Positions 40,844 to 50,766 of a DNA stretch of 64,000 bases are shown piece after piece. Where the stretch lies: the NCBI GenBank assembly GCA_026120185.1, contig JANUWF010001938.1, positions 682,001 to 746,000 of the forward strand, in the 5' to 3' direction. The position numbers were made by a program, and so were the translations under genes. How positions within the stretch are numbered: the stretch's first letter is position 1; every line of letters begins with the position of its first letter. The DNA comes from Voacanga thouarsii. Its lineage: Eukaryota > Streptophyta > Magnoliopsida > Gentianales > Apocynaceae. Under the pieces are notes generated by a model. The model had not been told where the DNA came from, ran no database searches, and was given only the letters and a program-made list of their open reading frames with translations.

Positions 40844-40917
40844 TGCCTACTGATATTCTGAATAATAAAGTCATGCCTCTTGGTACTCTGAAATTTCATT
40901 TGTAGAAAAAGTCTCCA

Positions 40918-40918
40918 C

Positions 40919-40962
<44 letters not shown>
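40918..40962. repeat. Compound microsatellite (GT)n(GA)n
   Basis: A run of alternating GT immediately followed by about 15 GA units. Confidence 0.95.
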
Positions 40963-40964
<2 letters not shown>

Positions 40965-41308
40965 ATAATTATTGGTCTTTTAGGTTTTCCAATATGATCA
41001 CATTTAAACTTATGACTAGTAAATATGGGATTTTGATGTAATCATACTAACAATGCATTCCATTTATTTTTTTTAAAATAAAGAATTTTTTAATTTTTCT
41101 GTCCAAAATGGAATATGTTTATGAGTGCACTACAATTTTACCCATAGAAAAAAATTTTAAAAATTTGTGACCACGCTTCAGCCTCATAGAATTGAAAACA
41201 TCGGATTTGAATGTTTCCATTAGTATTATGTGCGATATAATTATTATAAAAGTAATCTTTATAAAATATGGCCATGTTTCAATTGAAAGAACCCAATAAT
41301 TTAGGTGA

Positions 41309-41440
41309 GATATCCTTATTTTATGTATTTATTAGGTTGCGTGTTTAGGTAAGATGTACTTGTTTTATATATTTATTAAGTCGTGTGTTTAGATGAGATG
41401 TACTTGTTTTATATATTTATTATATTTATTTGTATTCAAC
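41309..41440. repeat. 44-bp tandem repeat, three copies
   Basis: Units starting at 41309, 41353 and 41397, each GATRTMCTTRTTTTATRTATTTATTA followed (in two) by a GTGTTTAG segment. The period is 44 bp and the third copy is partial. Confidence 0.7.
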
Positions 41441-41519
41441 TTAAAAAAAATAAAAGAATCAAAACTATCACGTGTTACTATCATATGTGTCCAAGTATCG
41501 CAATAGGGGAAGCCTCCAA

Positions 41520-41543
41520 GGACTTTTATATAGATATATAGAT
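41520..41543 (-). mobile_element. Helitron-like 5' terminus
   Basis: On the minus strand an A is followed by TCTATATATCTATATAAAAG and a less AT-rich stretch (CCTTGGAGGCTTCCCC). A TC start with a TATATA-AAAAG lead resembles 5' ends of plant Helitrons. No matching minus-strand 3' hairpin was found to the left, so it may be an orphan end. Confidence 0.4.
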
Positions 41544-42149
41544 TTAAAAAATTACTATTATTTGCTACAAACTTTGTTACCTACTTTACACTCAAAGTTA
41601 ATATTAAAAAATAAGTAATTAATATACGTACTATTAAAATTAAGATTCATCGAATATATATAGTTTATTATATGAACATTCAAATTTTTACTATTTTTCA
41701 AAACCTTTTTTACTAATAATCTAAATGTATATTATAAAAATGAAGAAGGGAGTGAATTGTCTTCACACATTATTTTAAAATTTTTAAATTTTTTTTACTT
41801 CTTCAATTATCACAATCAATGGTATAAATCTAATAAAAGATTGTGAATCACATTATCAATGATCCTGATCTCACAAATATATGTATCTTACTTTTTTAAC
41901 ACTTTAGATTTGTTTGGACGGTATGAATAATTTAGATATTTCATAATATTTTTTATTTTAAATTATAAATATTATTAATTATGAATATCAATTATGAAAT
42001 ATTACTTTCTTAATTATGAATATTAAGTTAAGTCTACAATAATTATTGACTTTTCCATTTCCAACGTTACATTACCCTAGAACCCTGCAAAAATCGACGA
42101 GTTCTTGAACAAAAAATCCATGTCCCACTATTCTATGCTACTGGTTTTG

Positions 42150-42152
<3 letters not shown>

Positions 42153-42195
<43 letters not shown>
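42153..42195. repeat. (CT)n microsatellite
   Basis: About 21 CT units. Sits just upstream of the decarboxylase exon fragment and could be an old 5' UTR tract. Confidence 0.95.
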
Positions 42196-42197
<2 letters not shown>

Positions 42198-42483
42198 GCT
42201 TTATACGTCTTTCCCTCCCTTGTCGTGAGTGTAATGCCTATTACTATTCACCGAATGCAAGCCTAAATTTTTTTCTCCCCACCGCCAAGCAAATTGTTGC
42301 TTGGGAAAGAGGTGAAAAAGCTCTTCACAATTGATTCCATTTCATATTTTGTTTGATTCTTCCTAATTTGTTATTGTTAGGTGATTTTTTTGTTTTTGTT
42401 TTTTTTATTTGATTCATGATTGGAATATATGTTTATGGGATTAAATATGTCTGTTTTGCTAATTCTGGAATTCAAATATGTAA

Positions 42484-42605
42484 GGGATGGAGGATTGAAG
42501 TCGAAAGATGAAGAACAACTGAGAGAGTATGGTCACAATATGGCGGAATTCATTGTTGATTACTACGAGAACATTGAGAGTTCCTCAATTCTTAGCCAAA
42601 TTCAG
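42484..42605 (+). pseudogene. Aromatic L-amino-acid/tyrosine decarboxylase N-terminal exon fragment
   Basis: The plus-strand frame reads LKSKDEEQLREYGHNMAEFIVDYYENIES followed by SSILSQIQ and a GT donor at 42606. This is the conserved N-terminal segment of plant PLP-dependent aromatic amino-acid decarboxylases, where the following exon normally begins PGYL. No further decarboxylase exon, and no pyridoxal-phosphate lysine, occurs anywhere downstream in the window. It is an isolated, displaced exon. The upstream frame is open to near 42420, but its sequence does not resemble the family's start. Confidence 0.75.
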
Positions 42606-42732
42606 GTTTTCTCTGAAATTCCTCAATTTTCCTTGTTTACATGTAGTCTCCTACCTATTTGGTTATTTGGCTTTGACAATTCAATTCCTTGGATTATATC
42701 ACGATTCCATACTGATGTGTGCACCTTCAGAG

Positions 42733-42902
42733 AAGCAAGTTGCAATTTCCTTGAAGATTACTCGTGCTAACTTGCAATCAAGCTTATTGAGTACTTTTTG
42801 GCAAGAGAAAAGGTGGCAATTATCAATATCGAGCTTGTCACGTCTATTGCACAAAGATATGATAACATGGGTGTTGAAATGGCTGGCCTTATCAAAATTT
42901 TC
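42733..42902 (+). pseudogene. Unidentified exon-like fragment
   Basis: Begins after an acceptor-like CACCTTCAG and reads through about 55 codons in one frame (QVAISLKITRANLQ...). From 42779 an alternative frame gives a more protein-like stretch (KLIEYFLAREKVAIINIELVTS, IAQRYDNMGVEMAGLIKIFK). I do not recognise either. The compositional change from flanking AT-rich DNA suggests a captured gene piece. Confidence 0.35.
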
Positions 42903-43159
42903 AAGCATGCTCCCACACACACACAAACTCTCATGTATGTATGTATGTATGAATAGATATACATGGGAATTTCAATTTTTTTTAAATATAATTTTTTAAC
43001 TATAGTATTGGTTCTGGTCTTTTTAAAAAAGATGATCATACATGCTATTAGCTGAAGTTATCTAGTGTTAGTTTGATTTGTAAGATGTACTTCCTTGATG
43101 CTTTTGGTAAATTTGGAGAGAAAATCTACCATTTTATTCAATTGAAAGATAGAGAAGAA

Positions 43160-43255
43160 AGTAGCAATTCATCAAGGGATCAAATATGAGATGATCTTAT
43201 AAGAGAAAAAAGTAGCAATTCATCAAGGGAACAAATATGAGATGATCTTATATTC
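43160..43255. repeat. 51-bp tandem repeat, two copies
   Basis: AGTAGCAATTCATCAAGGGA begins at 43160 and again at 43211. Both copies continue through CAAATATGAGATGATCTTAT. Period 51 bp. Confidence 0.85.
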
Positions 43256-43756
43256 CAGGAGTACACTTTTTGCCTTATCTATGAATGCTTTAAGTCTATT
43301 AGTTTATGATCTCTTTTGTGCATCCATTTTTATTATGCATTCTACTTGGTTGATTATTTATTTAGTTATTTATTTGTTTATGGGGTTCATACAGGCCATA
43401 TGGAGGGAGGGCTTAATACATCTCTAGTCGATAGAGAGTGGTTTTCCAAGCTGTACTTGCCATTAATAAAATACAAGGACAACCAAGTATGAGTGTAGGG
43501 TTAGAATGGACATGGCTACATTTTCCTTATTGTTTCTAAGTCCCTATTGTGAGTTTCCATTGGTATTTGTTTTAACTATCAAAGAAATGACCTTGAACTT
43601 CTTAGAACTGATTCAGGGGATTTACTTTCAAGAACATTATAAATTGCTTAAATAGCTTATTTGCATTTTGGTGTTGGTGGAAATTACTCGAATTAAAGAA
43701 TAATATTGAACTCTAGTGATGCATTGTTTATTTGGAAGGCAGGATGTAATTATATG

Positions 43757-44049
43757 CTCCATCCGTCCTAAAAAGGATGTCAATCTAGCAAATGACATAC
43801 AGATTAAGAAATTGCTAAAATTTATATAATTATAATAGAAAATGACTATTATATTCCTAAATAAAAGTAAATTTCCATTAATTAGATTAAGAATATACAC
43901 ATATTTAACGAGTCAAATATTTATTGAGTAGTTGAAAGATGGGTAAATTAAGAATATATGTAATAAATGCATTTCTGATTTGTAAAATTGAAAAGTATTT
44001 TGGTACAATAAAAATAGAATTTTTGACATCTTTTTTAGGATGGAGGGAG
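43757..44049. mobile_element. Stowaway MITE, same family as 2195-2439
   Basis: Ends: left CTCCATCCGTCCTAAAAAGG, right (opposite strand) CTCCCTCCATCCTAAAAAAG, with TA after the right end at 44050. The inverted repeat extends through GATGTCAA. The interior matches the element at 2195-2439. No coding capacity. Confidence 0.88.
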
Positions 44050-44578
44050 TATGACATAATTTTCATATACTCTTATTAGTCCAAGAGTTTGCAACATTGC
44101 TTAAATAGAATAGAGGTTTTAACTTTGATAAATTTCCAGCAACATTTGAGTAGTCATTATTTCAAATGCATTATTACAAGATTTAAAGTTGCATTGTGCT
44201 TCTTGAAGCATATAATGCATGCTTCTTTTTTTTAGTTGTTCTTATTGTTGTTATTGTTATTTACAATTCTTCAACTCAGTTATCATGCTTTTACATTCTG
44301 TCTGGTCCTTTGAATCTTCCAAGGAAGAGCATTTGAAAAGAAGAAGATTCATGTATTTTTTTAAGATTTAGATATGACAAGAAACTAAAAAAGAAATAGC
44401 AAAGTTGCATAATTAGAATTTCCCATTATATAAAGGTTTTTTACCCCTCGAACATGACCCTGGAATGTGAAAAGAAACAGAGAACTTCAACTCATGTAAT
44501 TTTCTAGTTTGGTTTGGATATGGATTTGTGCTTATGTTATCTTCATTGTCCAAAGGTCAATTTTGATTTTTTTTTTAG

Positions 44579-44650
44579 GTTGCATTGAAGACAAAGGTGC
44601 TCCATTCAAACATTAATTGTAATAGTAGCATTTGTCTTACTATTTCCAAG
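44579..44650 (+). pseudogene. Ubiquitin-conjugating enzyme E2 (UBC8/10 group) exon fragment with internal deletion
   Basis: Exon-like segment bounded by a T-rich tract plus AG and by AAG/GTTTGT. It translates as VALKTKVLHSNINCNSSICL followed directly by TISK. Plant UBC8/10-type E2s have VAF(R/K)TKVFHPNINSNGSICL, then DILKEQWSPA, then LTISK at this place. The fragment therefore lacks about 10 codons. The cysteine in SICL is the catalytic one of the family. No other E2 exon is nearby. Confidence 0.75.
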
Positions 44651-45425
44651 GTTTGTGTTTTCTTTTTTCACCCAGGGCCAACACCCAATTTTTGACTTAA
44701 ACATAGAATCCATGTGATGGAAATATGATATTTACCTTGAAAATTGAATTTGAGAATGTTTATTGAATATAATGATTTTAGTCACAATTGTGGGATTGTG
44801 GATTTGCATTACTTGAGTCCACACAACTGTGGACTAGAGAAATACAGTCCTTTCAAAGTAGCAATTATTTCCTATTGGGAACCTGCTCAAGATGTTTGAT
44901 ATGATACCTGCTATTCATTATTTGATACGATATTATTTAGTAATCTATTTGTGCTTCATAGCTGTAACTAAGAAATTTGTGTCTCTTAGTTTAGATGTTG
45001 GGATAAATTTTTATACATGCTGTTTGTGATGCACTTGTGTTATTGTCTAGTAATTCCTCTGAATTCTTCCTTGCTATATGATTTTTCATTTGATAGCTAG
45101 TGTCAAGTGAAAGAATGTGTGTTGCAAAAAATTTGCACTTACCTGACCTTTTGTGTGATCATGCTATTCGAGTGTTTGGATTTTGTAAGTATGAAGCTTT
45201 CCCAACTTCTTCACTATGATGATGTGTGTAGCTATACTTACGGATTATATTGAAATTCATTTCTTCATCTTGAAAGTGTGAATGAATATACATTGGCTCA
45301 TCTCTCTGGAAGCTATGTCATGACTCCTTGTTTCATATTTCTTTTAAAACAGTTACGTTTTTCTTTTCATAGAATCTAATTGGGTAATTTTGTGTTTCGT
45401 TATTGGTTTTATGTGTATATTTTAG

Positions 45426-45479
45426 GCAATTGTTGATGCGTACAAAAAGGAGCCTAGAAGTCCTAAGAATGCGTTTAAG
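45426..45479 (+). pseudogene. Unidentified 18-codon exon-like fragment
   Basis: Bounded by TATTTTAG and AAG/GTTTGA, encoding AIVDAYKKEPRSPKNAFK. Good splice borders and non-AT-biased codons suggest an exon of an unrecognised gene. It lies in the same orientation as the decarboxylase and E2 pieces. Confidence 0.35.
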
Positions 45480-46094
45480 GTTTGATTTTTCATTTTTTTT
45501 ATCTCTTTTTTGACCTTTTTCTGTTTAGTTATTTGGTGTAGTTGAGCTTAAGTAATAAGCCATGTTGAATACTTTTTCATTTGACATTGTACAAATACTT
45601 CCAATTCCAGAAAAAGTGTTTAGAAGTACATAGCTGTGAGTTCTAGAACTTGGCTGGGAAAATTGATAAATATTTTACGTACTTTTTAAAAGTCAGAGTC
45701 ACTATTTAAATAGAGGTCTTGTTTCGATTTCCTAACCTCTCTTTATTCCTTAAACATAACTCAGGTTGATCAAATTTTTTTATACATTTTGTAGGTTTTG
45801 TAGCATTTGTTTTTTAATATGACTAAACCTCAGTACAGAACTAAGCTTGACGGTGCATTAGATGTGATAATGTTAAAATTTTTTTATTTATTTTTTGAGA
45901 AAGTGTCAAAATTGTGTAATTTAAACTTCTAAAATTTATAATTATATATATTATTTTGCTGGGAAGAAACTTGATATTATAAGGTGAAATTTATGTATAT
46001 TTTATTTAGGATTATTACACATTTAATGAAAAAGTAATTTTGGATAATATGCTATAACTATCACTTTTATACTTTAAAATTTTAACTTATTTAA

Positions 46095-46133
46095 GGACAA
46101 AATCTCCACACGGCATGTGGAGTCGCTAACTAG
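46095..46133 (+). mobile_element. Helitron-like 3' terminus
   Basis: A perfect 7-bp stem CTCCACA/TGTGGAG (46104-46110 and 46116-46122) with a 5-nt loop is followed by 11 nt ending in CTAG (46130-46133), and then T. A short hairpin some 10-12 nt before a CTRR end, with insertion before T, is the defining 3' structure of Helitrons. The matching 5' TC end upstream could not be located with confidence. Exon fragments of at least two host genes lie upstream on the same strand. Confidence 0.6.
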
Positions 46134-46139
46134 TAGATT

Positions 46140-46680
46140 TTAAATTTGAACTATATCTTCTTATTTGAATACATTAGAAAAAGGCAATCTAAAAGTCATT
46201 TTCCTTTTTCTTTTGGCATAAAAAAATATTTAATTGCACCAAGGCATACATTAATTGTGAAATTATATCTATATTATATTCGATTTCAAACACATAAAAA
46301 TTAGTAATATGAACTATAAAAATGTAACTAGTTTAATTTTTTTTTTTTTTACATTTCTCATATAAATCAGTGATTAAATAATATAATTTGTTAGTTATAT
46401 CTTTTATAAAAAATTAATATATGTTTTCTAAAGCTTCCTTTCTTTTTCTTTCTTTTATTGTACTTTTTAAAAACAATTCAATTAAATTACATTGAAAAGA
46501 ATACATTTAAATTAAATTAATAGTATTTTCTTTGAGATTTTAGAATATTGTGAATCTTTATTAGGGTATAAATGGACAGCAATTATATTAAAATAAATTT
46601 ATTTGAATATAATAAAAAATTATTAAATATTTAAAATCAAATGGGACCTAATACGGAGTCGATGAGAGAATATAATGTAT
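46140..46680. other. AT-rich spacer
   Basis: No gene or recognisable repeat. Poly-T runs and (A/T)-rich sequence only. Confidence 0.6.
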
Positions 46681-47402
46681 TGTTGGTATATGATTGTTGA
46701 CGTCAGCTTTGCCGAGCTGATGCAACAGTTATTTTGAGCTGTTGCCATTTTGATGAGTTTTTCGAGCCGATAAAGTCAACGTTTTGAGCAGCCGTTAGTC
46801 ATAATCAACATTGACACCATGAAACCGATAAGAAATAAACGAATTCCTGATCTTTTAGCGCGAGGATTCTGCGAGCTTATCCACGACCGTTGGAAGCATT
46901 CTTTAGCCGGAAGAAATTCCACGATCTATTAGTGGTTCGATTGCAGTAAGTATAAAATGAGAGTGCTGCCCAGAACCCAGACACGTCCATCATCAACCAA
47001 CAACATTAAATTTTAATTTCTTATACTTCATCGTCATTTACAGTTTTTTAGGCTTGGATTTCAATTTATTACAACTTTCTTACCGCTTTATTAGAGTTTT
47101 CCTTTACAACTTTATTTCCAACTTTCTTTACAACTTTCCGTTCTTTTTTCAAAATTTAAATCTTTTTTGTACTCTCTTTGAAGCAAATCAATACACGTTT
47201 CTGTTTATTGTTCCGAAAAGTTCTTCCATTGTGCATTTTTAACTGACTTTCTTAAACCCTTTCTATAGTAAGTTCAAGGAACCCTATCCATGATTCAAAA
47301 AAGATATGATACCGTTTTCTATTTCACCGTATCGGATCATTTGTGTTTATCGGAAGTATAGTCGATAATTGATTATATTGGCTCATCATTTTGACAGCAA
47401 CA
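46681..47402 (+). mobile_element. Putative solo LTR or LTR fragment
   Basis: A less AT-rich island of about 720 bp starting TGTTG and ending CAACA, with a TATA box (TATAAAATGAG near 46951) followed by a leader-like CATCATCAACC region and T-rich stretches. This layout fits the U3-R-U5 of a plant LTR. No second LTR, clear target duplication or internal region is visible next to it. The bases following the end (ATGGTA) do not give a clear primer-binding site. Confidence 0.4.
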
Positions 47403-48180
47403 ATGGTAAATTTTAAAAAATAAAAATTATTTAAATTATTATTATTTAAAATTAAAATAATTTGGAATGAGATGAATAATTGAATCTATGACAGTTTTAT
47501 CAATCGACGACCAAACTGCAAATTACCGATTAAACAAATATGAGGGGATAAAGTGTCAAATTCTTAATTGGTGGGTCGAAAGCAAAAGTCTTGAAAATGA
47601 CCATTTGGTCCATCATGGACTTCTGTAGAATTGGTGAGAAGTCAACAACGCCAGCCAAAGCCCGCCGAGTTTTTCTAGAAACTGTTGGCTTGGCCCATTC
47701 TCTGCAACCTTCCGTCAACGCCTTCCTTCCACGAACGTTGGATCAGCCGTTAGTTTTCGGCCGTTGCGGCTTGCTCCCCAAATTAACGCACTATCCTTTT
47801 TTTGGCCTTTTTTATATAAATATTATGAGAGGATACGTTCATGAATTTTTTAGTGAAATACTCTGAACTACTCAAACGCATATTAATTAAAATTTGAGGC
47901 TGATAGTAATATTTATATTTAAACTCAACAATATAAAATTTGAGTTCGAATTATATATAAAAATTAGATAAAAATTTTATAAATAAATAAAAAATTCTTA
48001 TATGAATCCGATTTATCGTTGAAATATTCTTATATGAATCATAAATTCGTGAATCATAAGAATTGTATCGTTTAATTTTTACTATATAAAATATAATCCT
48101 TTAATATATGTGATTCGCGAAGATCAGATCTATATTAAAATTTTCGCTATCGTAGATCACATATTTTAAGTGTTGTATTA
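47403..48180. other. Intergenic, no gene recognised
   Basis: 47570-47800 is less AT-rich and open on both strands for 60-90 codons, but the translations are unrecognised and give no start or splice context. The rest is AT-rich. Confidence 0.5.
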
Positions 48181-48188
48181 CATGTAGT

Positions 48189-48470
48189 TGGTTTGGACAC
48201 ATTCAGAGAAGATCAAGGGATGCTCCTGTTAGAGCGATGGAGAGAGTGAGGCAGGATAGGTTAGACAAAGGTAGAGGTAGGCCTAAAACGACATGGATAG
48301 AGGTAATTAAGAGAGGTATATCTTTGTTAGATTTAGATGAAAGTATAACATTCGATAGAAGAAAGATTCATGTAGATGACCACACGTTACCTGACGTTGA
48401 TTCATGTAACCGACCCCAAGTTACTTGGGATTAAGGTTTAGTTTATTGTTGTATTACGTATAATTAAAAT
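48189..48470 (+). mobile_element. LINE (non-LTR retrotransposon) 3' end fragment
   Basis: The plus-strand frame (48189-48434) reads WFGHIQRRSRDAPVRAMERV, RGRPKTTWIEVIKRG, and ends near PQVTWD, the C-terminal tail that plant LINE reverse transcriptases share downstream of the polymerase. A short 3' tail containing TTTAGTTTATTGTTGT follows. 5' truncation is typical of LINE insertions. No polymerase domain remains. Confidence 0.7.
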
Positions 48471-49390
48471 CGTACACTTTTACAAATATACAATACTCTA
48501 GAATATTTAGTCGATGTTGACCTGGTCCACACAAAAAAATCTCGAAATGAATATAATAAATTTAATTGGCAAATATGGTAAATCAAAAATCACAAATTCT
48601 TCCCATTTAGTATTTTCCTCTTATAGATTTTTTTTTTTTTAATTGAATGCAAAGCCAACCCTGATCCAGTATCTCACACACATTTCCTTGATGATGGAAT
48701 CCTTTGGGAAATTGTTTGGTCAACTATGTAATATTTTGTTCGGTAGAGATCCCGTCAATTTTGTACAACGGAGTAAGTAATTGATCTTTAATCTTAACAG
48801 ATTATGTTGATTGCAATCCCTCATATAAGAACAAACATTGAAAGCCACCGATGGCTTTCTATTTCTTCAATATTCTATATACCAAAAAGGAAAGTATAAT
48901 GCCAAACTGAAGAGATCCCTAGCATTTTACTTTTATTGCTTATATTGTTAAATTTTAAATAAAATTATACTTTTAACATGTCGAAAAGATAGAGTGATAA
49001 TTCAATTCTATAAGTTTTGATTTAGAATATTTTATACATAAGTTGATAATTTTATTTATTTTTTTTTGCAAAAATTAACATTTTAATTCATATTTTTATA
49101 CTTTACATATTTTTAAAAAAGAATATTGCAAGAAAAGCGTGATTTTTTTTAGATTAGAAACGTGTTTATATTTTAAATTAGACGTTTTCAATTTGTTATC
49201 ATTAATTTATTATGCCAATTAAGTAGTTTCATCTCTAACTATAAATAGAAATTTTATAATTAATATCACGATTTATTAAGCATTATAACCCAAAAAATAA
49301 AAAAATAAAGAGTATCATAAGAAATGCTATGCTGAAGTGTATACACAATGAACTGAACTGATTTAGATTGATCCTAACCGGATAATTATG
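48471..49390. other. AT-rich spacer
   Basis: No gene recognised. Very AT-rich in places. Confidence 0.6.
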
Positions 49391-49392
49391 AA

Positions 49393-49602
49393 TTAAAAAC
49401 TTAAAATTCTTAATAATAAACCAAAATCTCTTACACGATTTGTTACAAAAGCTTTTTGGCAATTTGCTGCAAGACGTCGTGTGAACCAAAATCCTATTAA
49501 TAGATAGGAACACATCCCAACCAAGTCCCAAAAAATATAAATTTGTATGAAATTAGAACTAGTAACTAATTCTAACATGGAAGTTCTGATGTAAATGGAT
49601 AC
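49393..49602 (-). pseudogene. ndhF: Nuclear insert of chloroplast ndhF fragment (NUPT)
   Basis: The minus-strand frame reads [36 protein letters not shown] and [15 protein letters not shown], a near match to the conserved core of the chloroplast NADH dehydrogenase-like subunit 5 ([21 protein letters not shown] in ndhF). One codon is lost (AANCQK instead of AANACQK) and several residues changed, e.g. TRR for TRP. Only about 70 codons remain and the flanks are AT-rich nuclear DNA. The mitochondrial homologue nad5 fits less well. Non-functional organelle DNA transfer. Confidence 0.85.
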
Positions 49603-49609
49603 AAATTTA

Positions 49610-50590
49610 TTTAAGATAGATTTTATAAAAATTATTAAATATGTAAGATTATGTGGATAAAAAACAGAATATGATGTATGGTACGGAAATAACAATTATA
49701 AAAAAATAAAAATTATATAAAATAATAATATATTTGAATAATAATAAAATTTTAATATAAGATAAGTATAGGAAATTGCAATCCAAATATATGTTTCAAC
49801 GTAATTTGGGACATCAAATTAAAGGCTAACACCTAACCAGATGATAACAAGGACAGGCATCACATGCAAACGTAACAATCCATGCCCCTTTTGTCCCAAC
49901 AACAAATGGGAATTGGAAAAGAATGGAATACAAAGTTGTAAAACTATAACAACAAATTATACACCTTCCATCGATCTTCTAGCAGTGAAAAAAATAAAAT
50001 AAAACACTAAGTTGAGATTATATTATAATTTTTTAACTATTAGATTCTTATATTAATAATATGCTCGAGTTATGTTTTAAAAACTCAGGAATTTAAATTT
50101 TTTTTTTACTTTGTAGCATAGTTAAATATTTGATTTTAAACTCAAAATACTTAAGATTTGATTATTGAATATTAAAAAAACAAAAAAATAATTATAACAT
50201 ATTAAATGATTCTTAACTATATTTTTAACGTAAATTTTGATAAAAAAAATCAATATCATTATACGTGTTTTTTTAAATAAAAAATAAATATATTAATTAA
50301 TCATGTTTAGTCAAATAATTTATTTAGCTGAAATTTATATTAAAAAAGAAAATTAAAAATACCTTAAGATTCATAGCTATAAAAAAAATCGATCTCAAAT
50401 TTATCAATCTCTTTTTTAAGAATAAAAAAATAATTGGTTTTAGTGTTGGGGTTGCAGCAGACCTTTTCTGTGCCAGCTAAATCCAACGAAGATTCATTAG
50501 AAACTCAGTTCGCAATCCAAATGCGGTCAAAACACGGTCACAAACATCATTAGGCTGAAAAATGTCAAAATAAGCAACACACAGAATCAC
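49610..50590. other. AT-rich intergenic and upstream region of the phosphatase gene
   Basis: No gene. 50590-50620 has a CT-rich tract (TCTCCTCTCTTCTCCTCTCC), as often found in plant 5' UTRs or core promoters, and probably lies near the transcription start of the gene at 50767. I see no clear TATA box. Confidence 0.5.
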
Positions 50591-50766
50591 ACACATCTCC
50601 TCTCTTCTCCTCTCCTGGGTGCAGGTCCACCCCATATTATTTTCGAGGATATTTTGGTTTCTGGAGGTTGTTCAGGATTTGAATTGCAATCCCTCTTCTT
50701 TCCTCCGACGGAAAGGAAAGTACAGTGTGAGAGAGGGTAGAAAGAAGGGTCTTTCGTTGGGGGCGA

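Larger units (their letters stand above)
40321..42400. other. AT-rich intergenic with microsatellites and short tandem repeats
   Basis: No gene. Includes (AAT)n at 40801-40841, (GT)n then (GA)n at 40918-40962, a three-copy 44-bp tandem repeat at about 41309-41440, a Helitron-like 5' terminus on the minus strand at 41542, and (CT)n at 42153-42195. Confidence 0.7.

Noticed and set aside
47530..47866. Overlapping open frames on both strands
   Set aside because: No recognisable protein, no splice or start context. Treated as non-coding.
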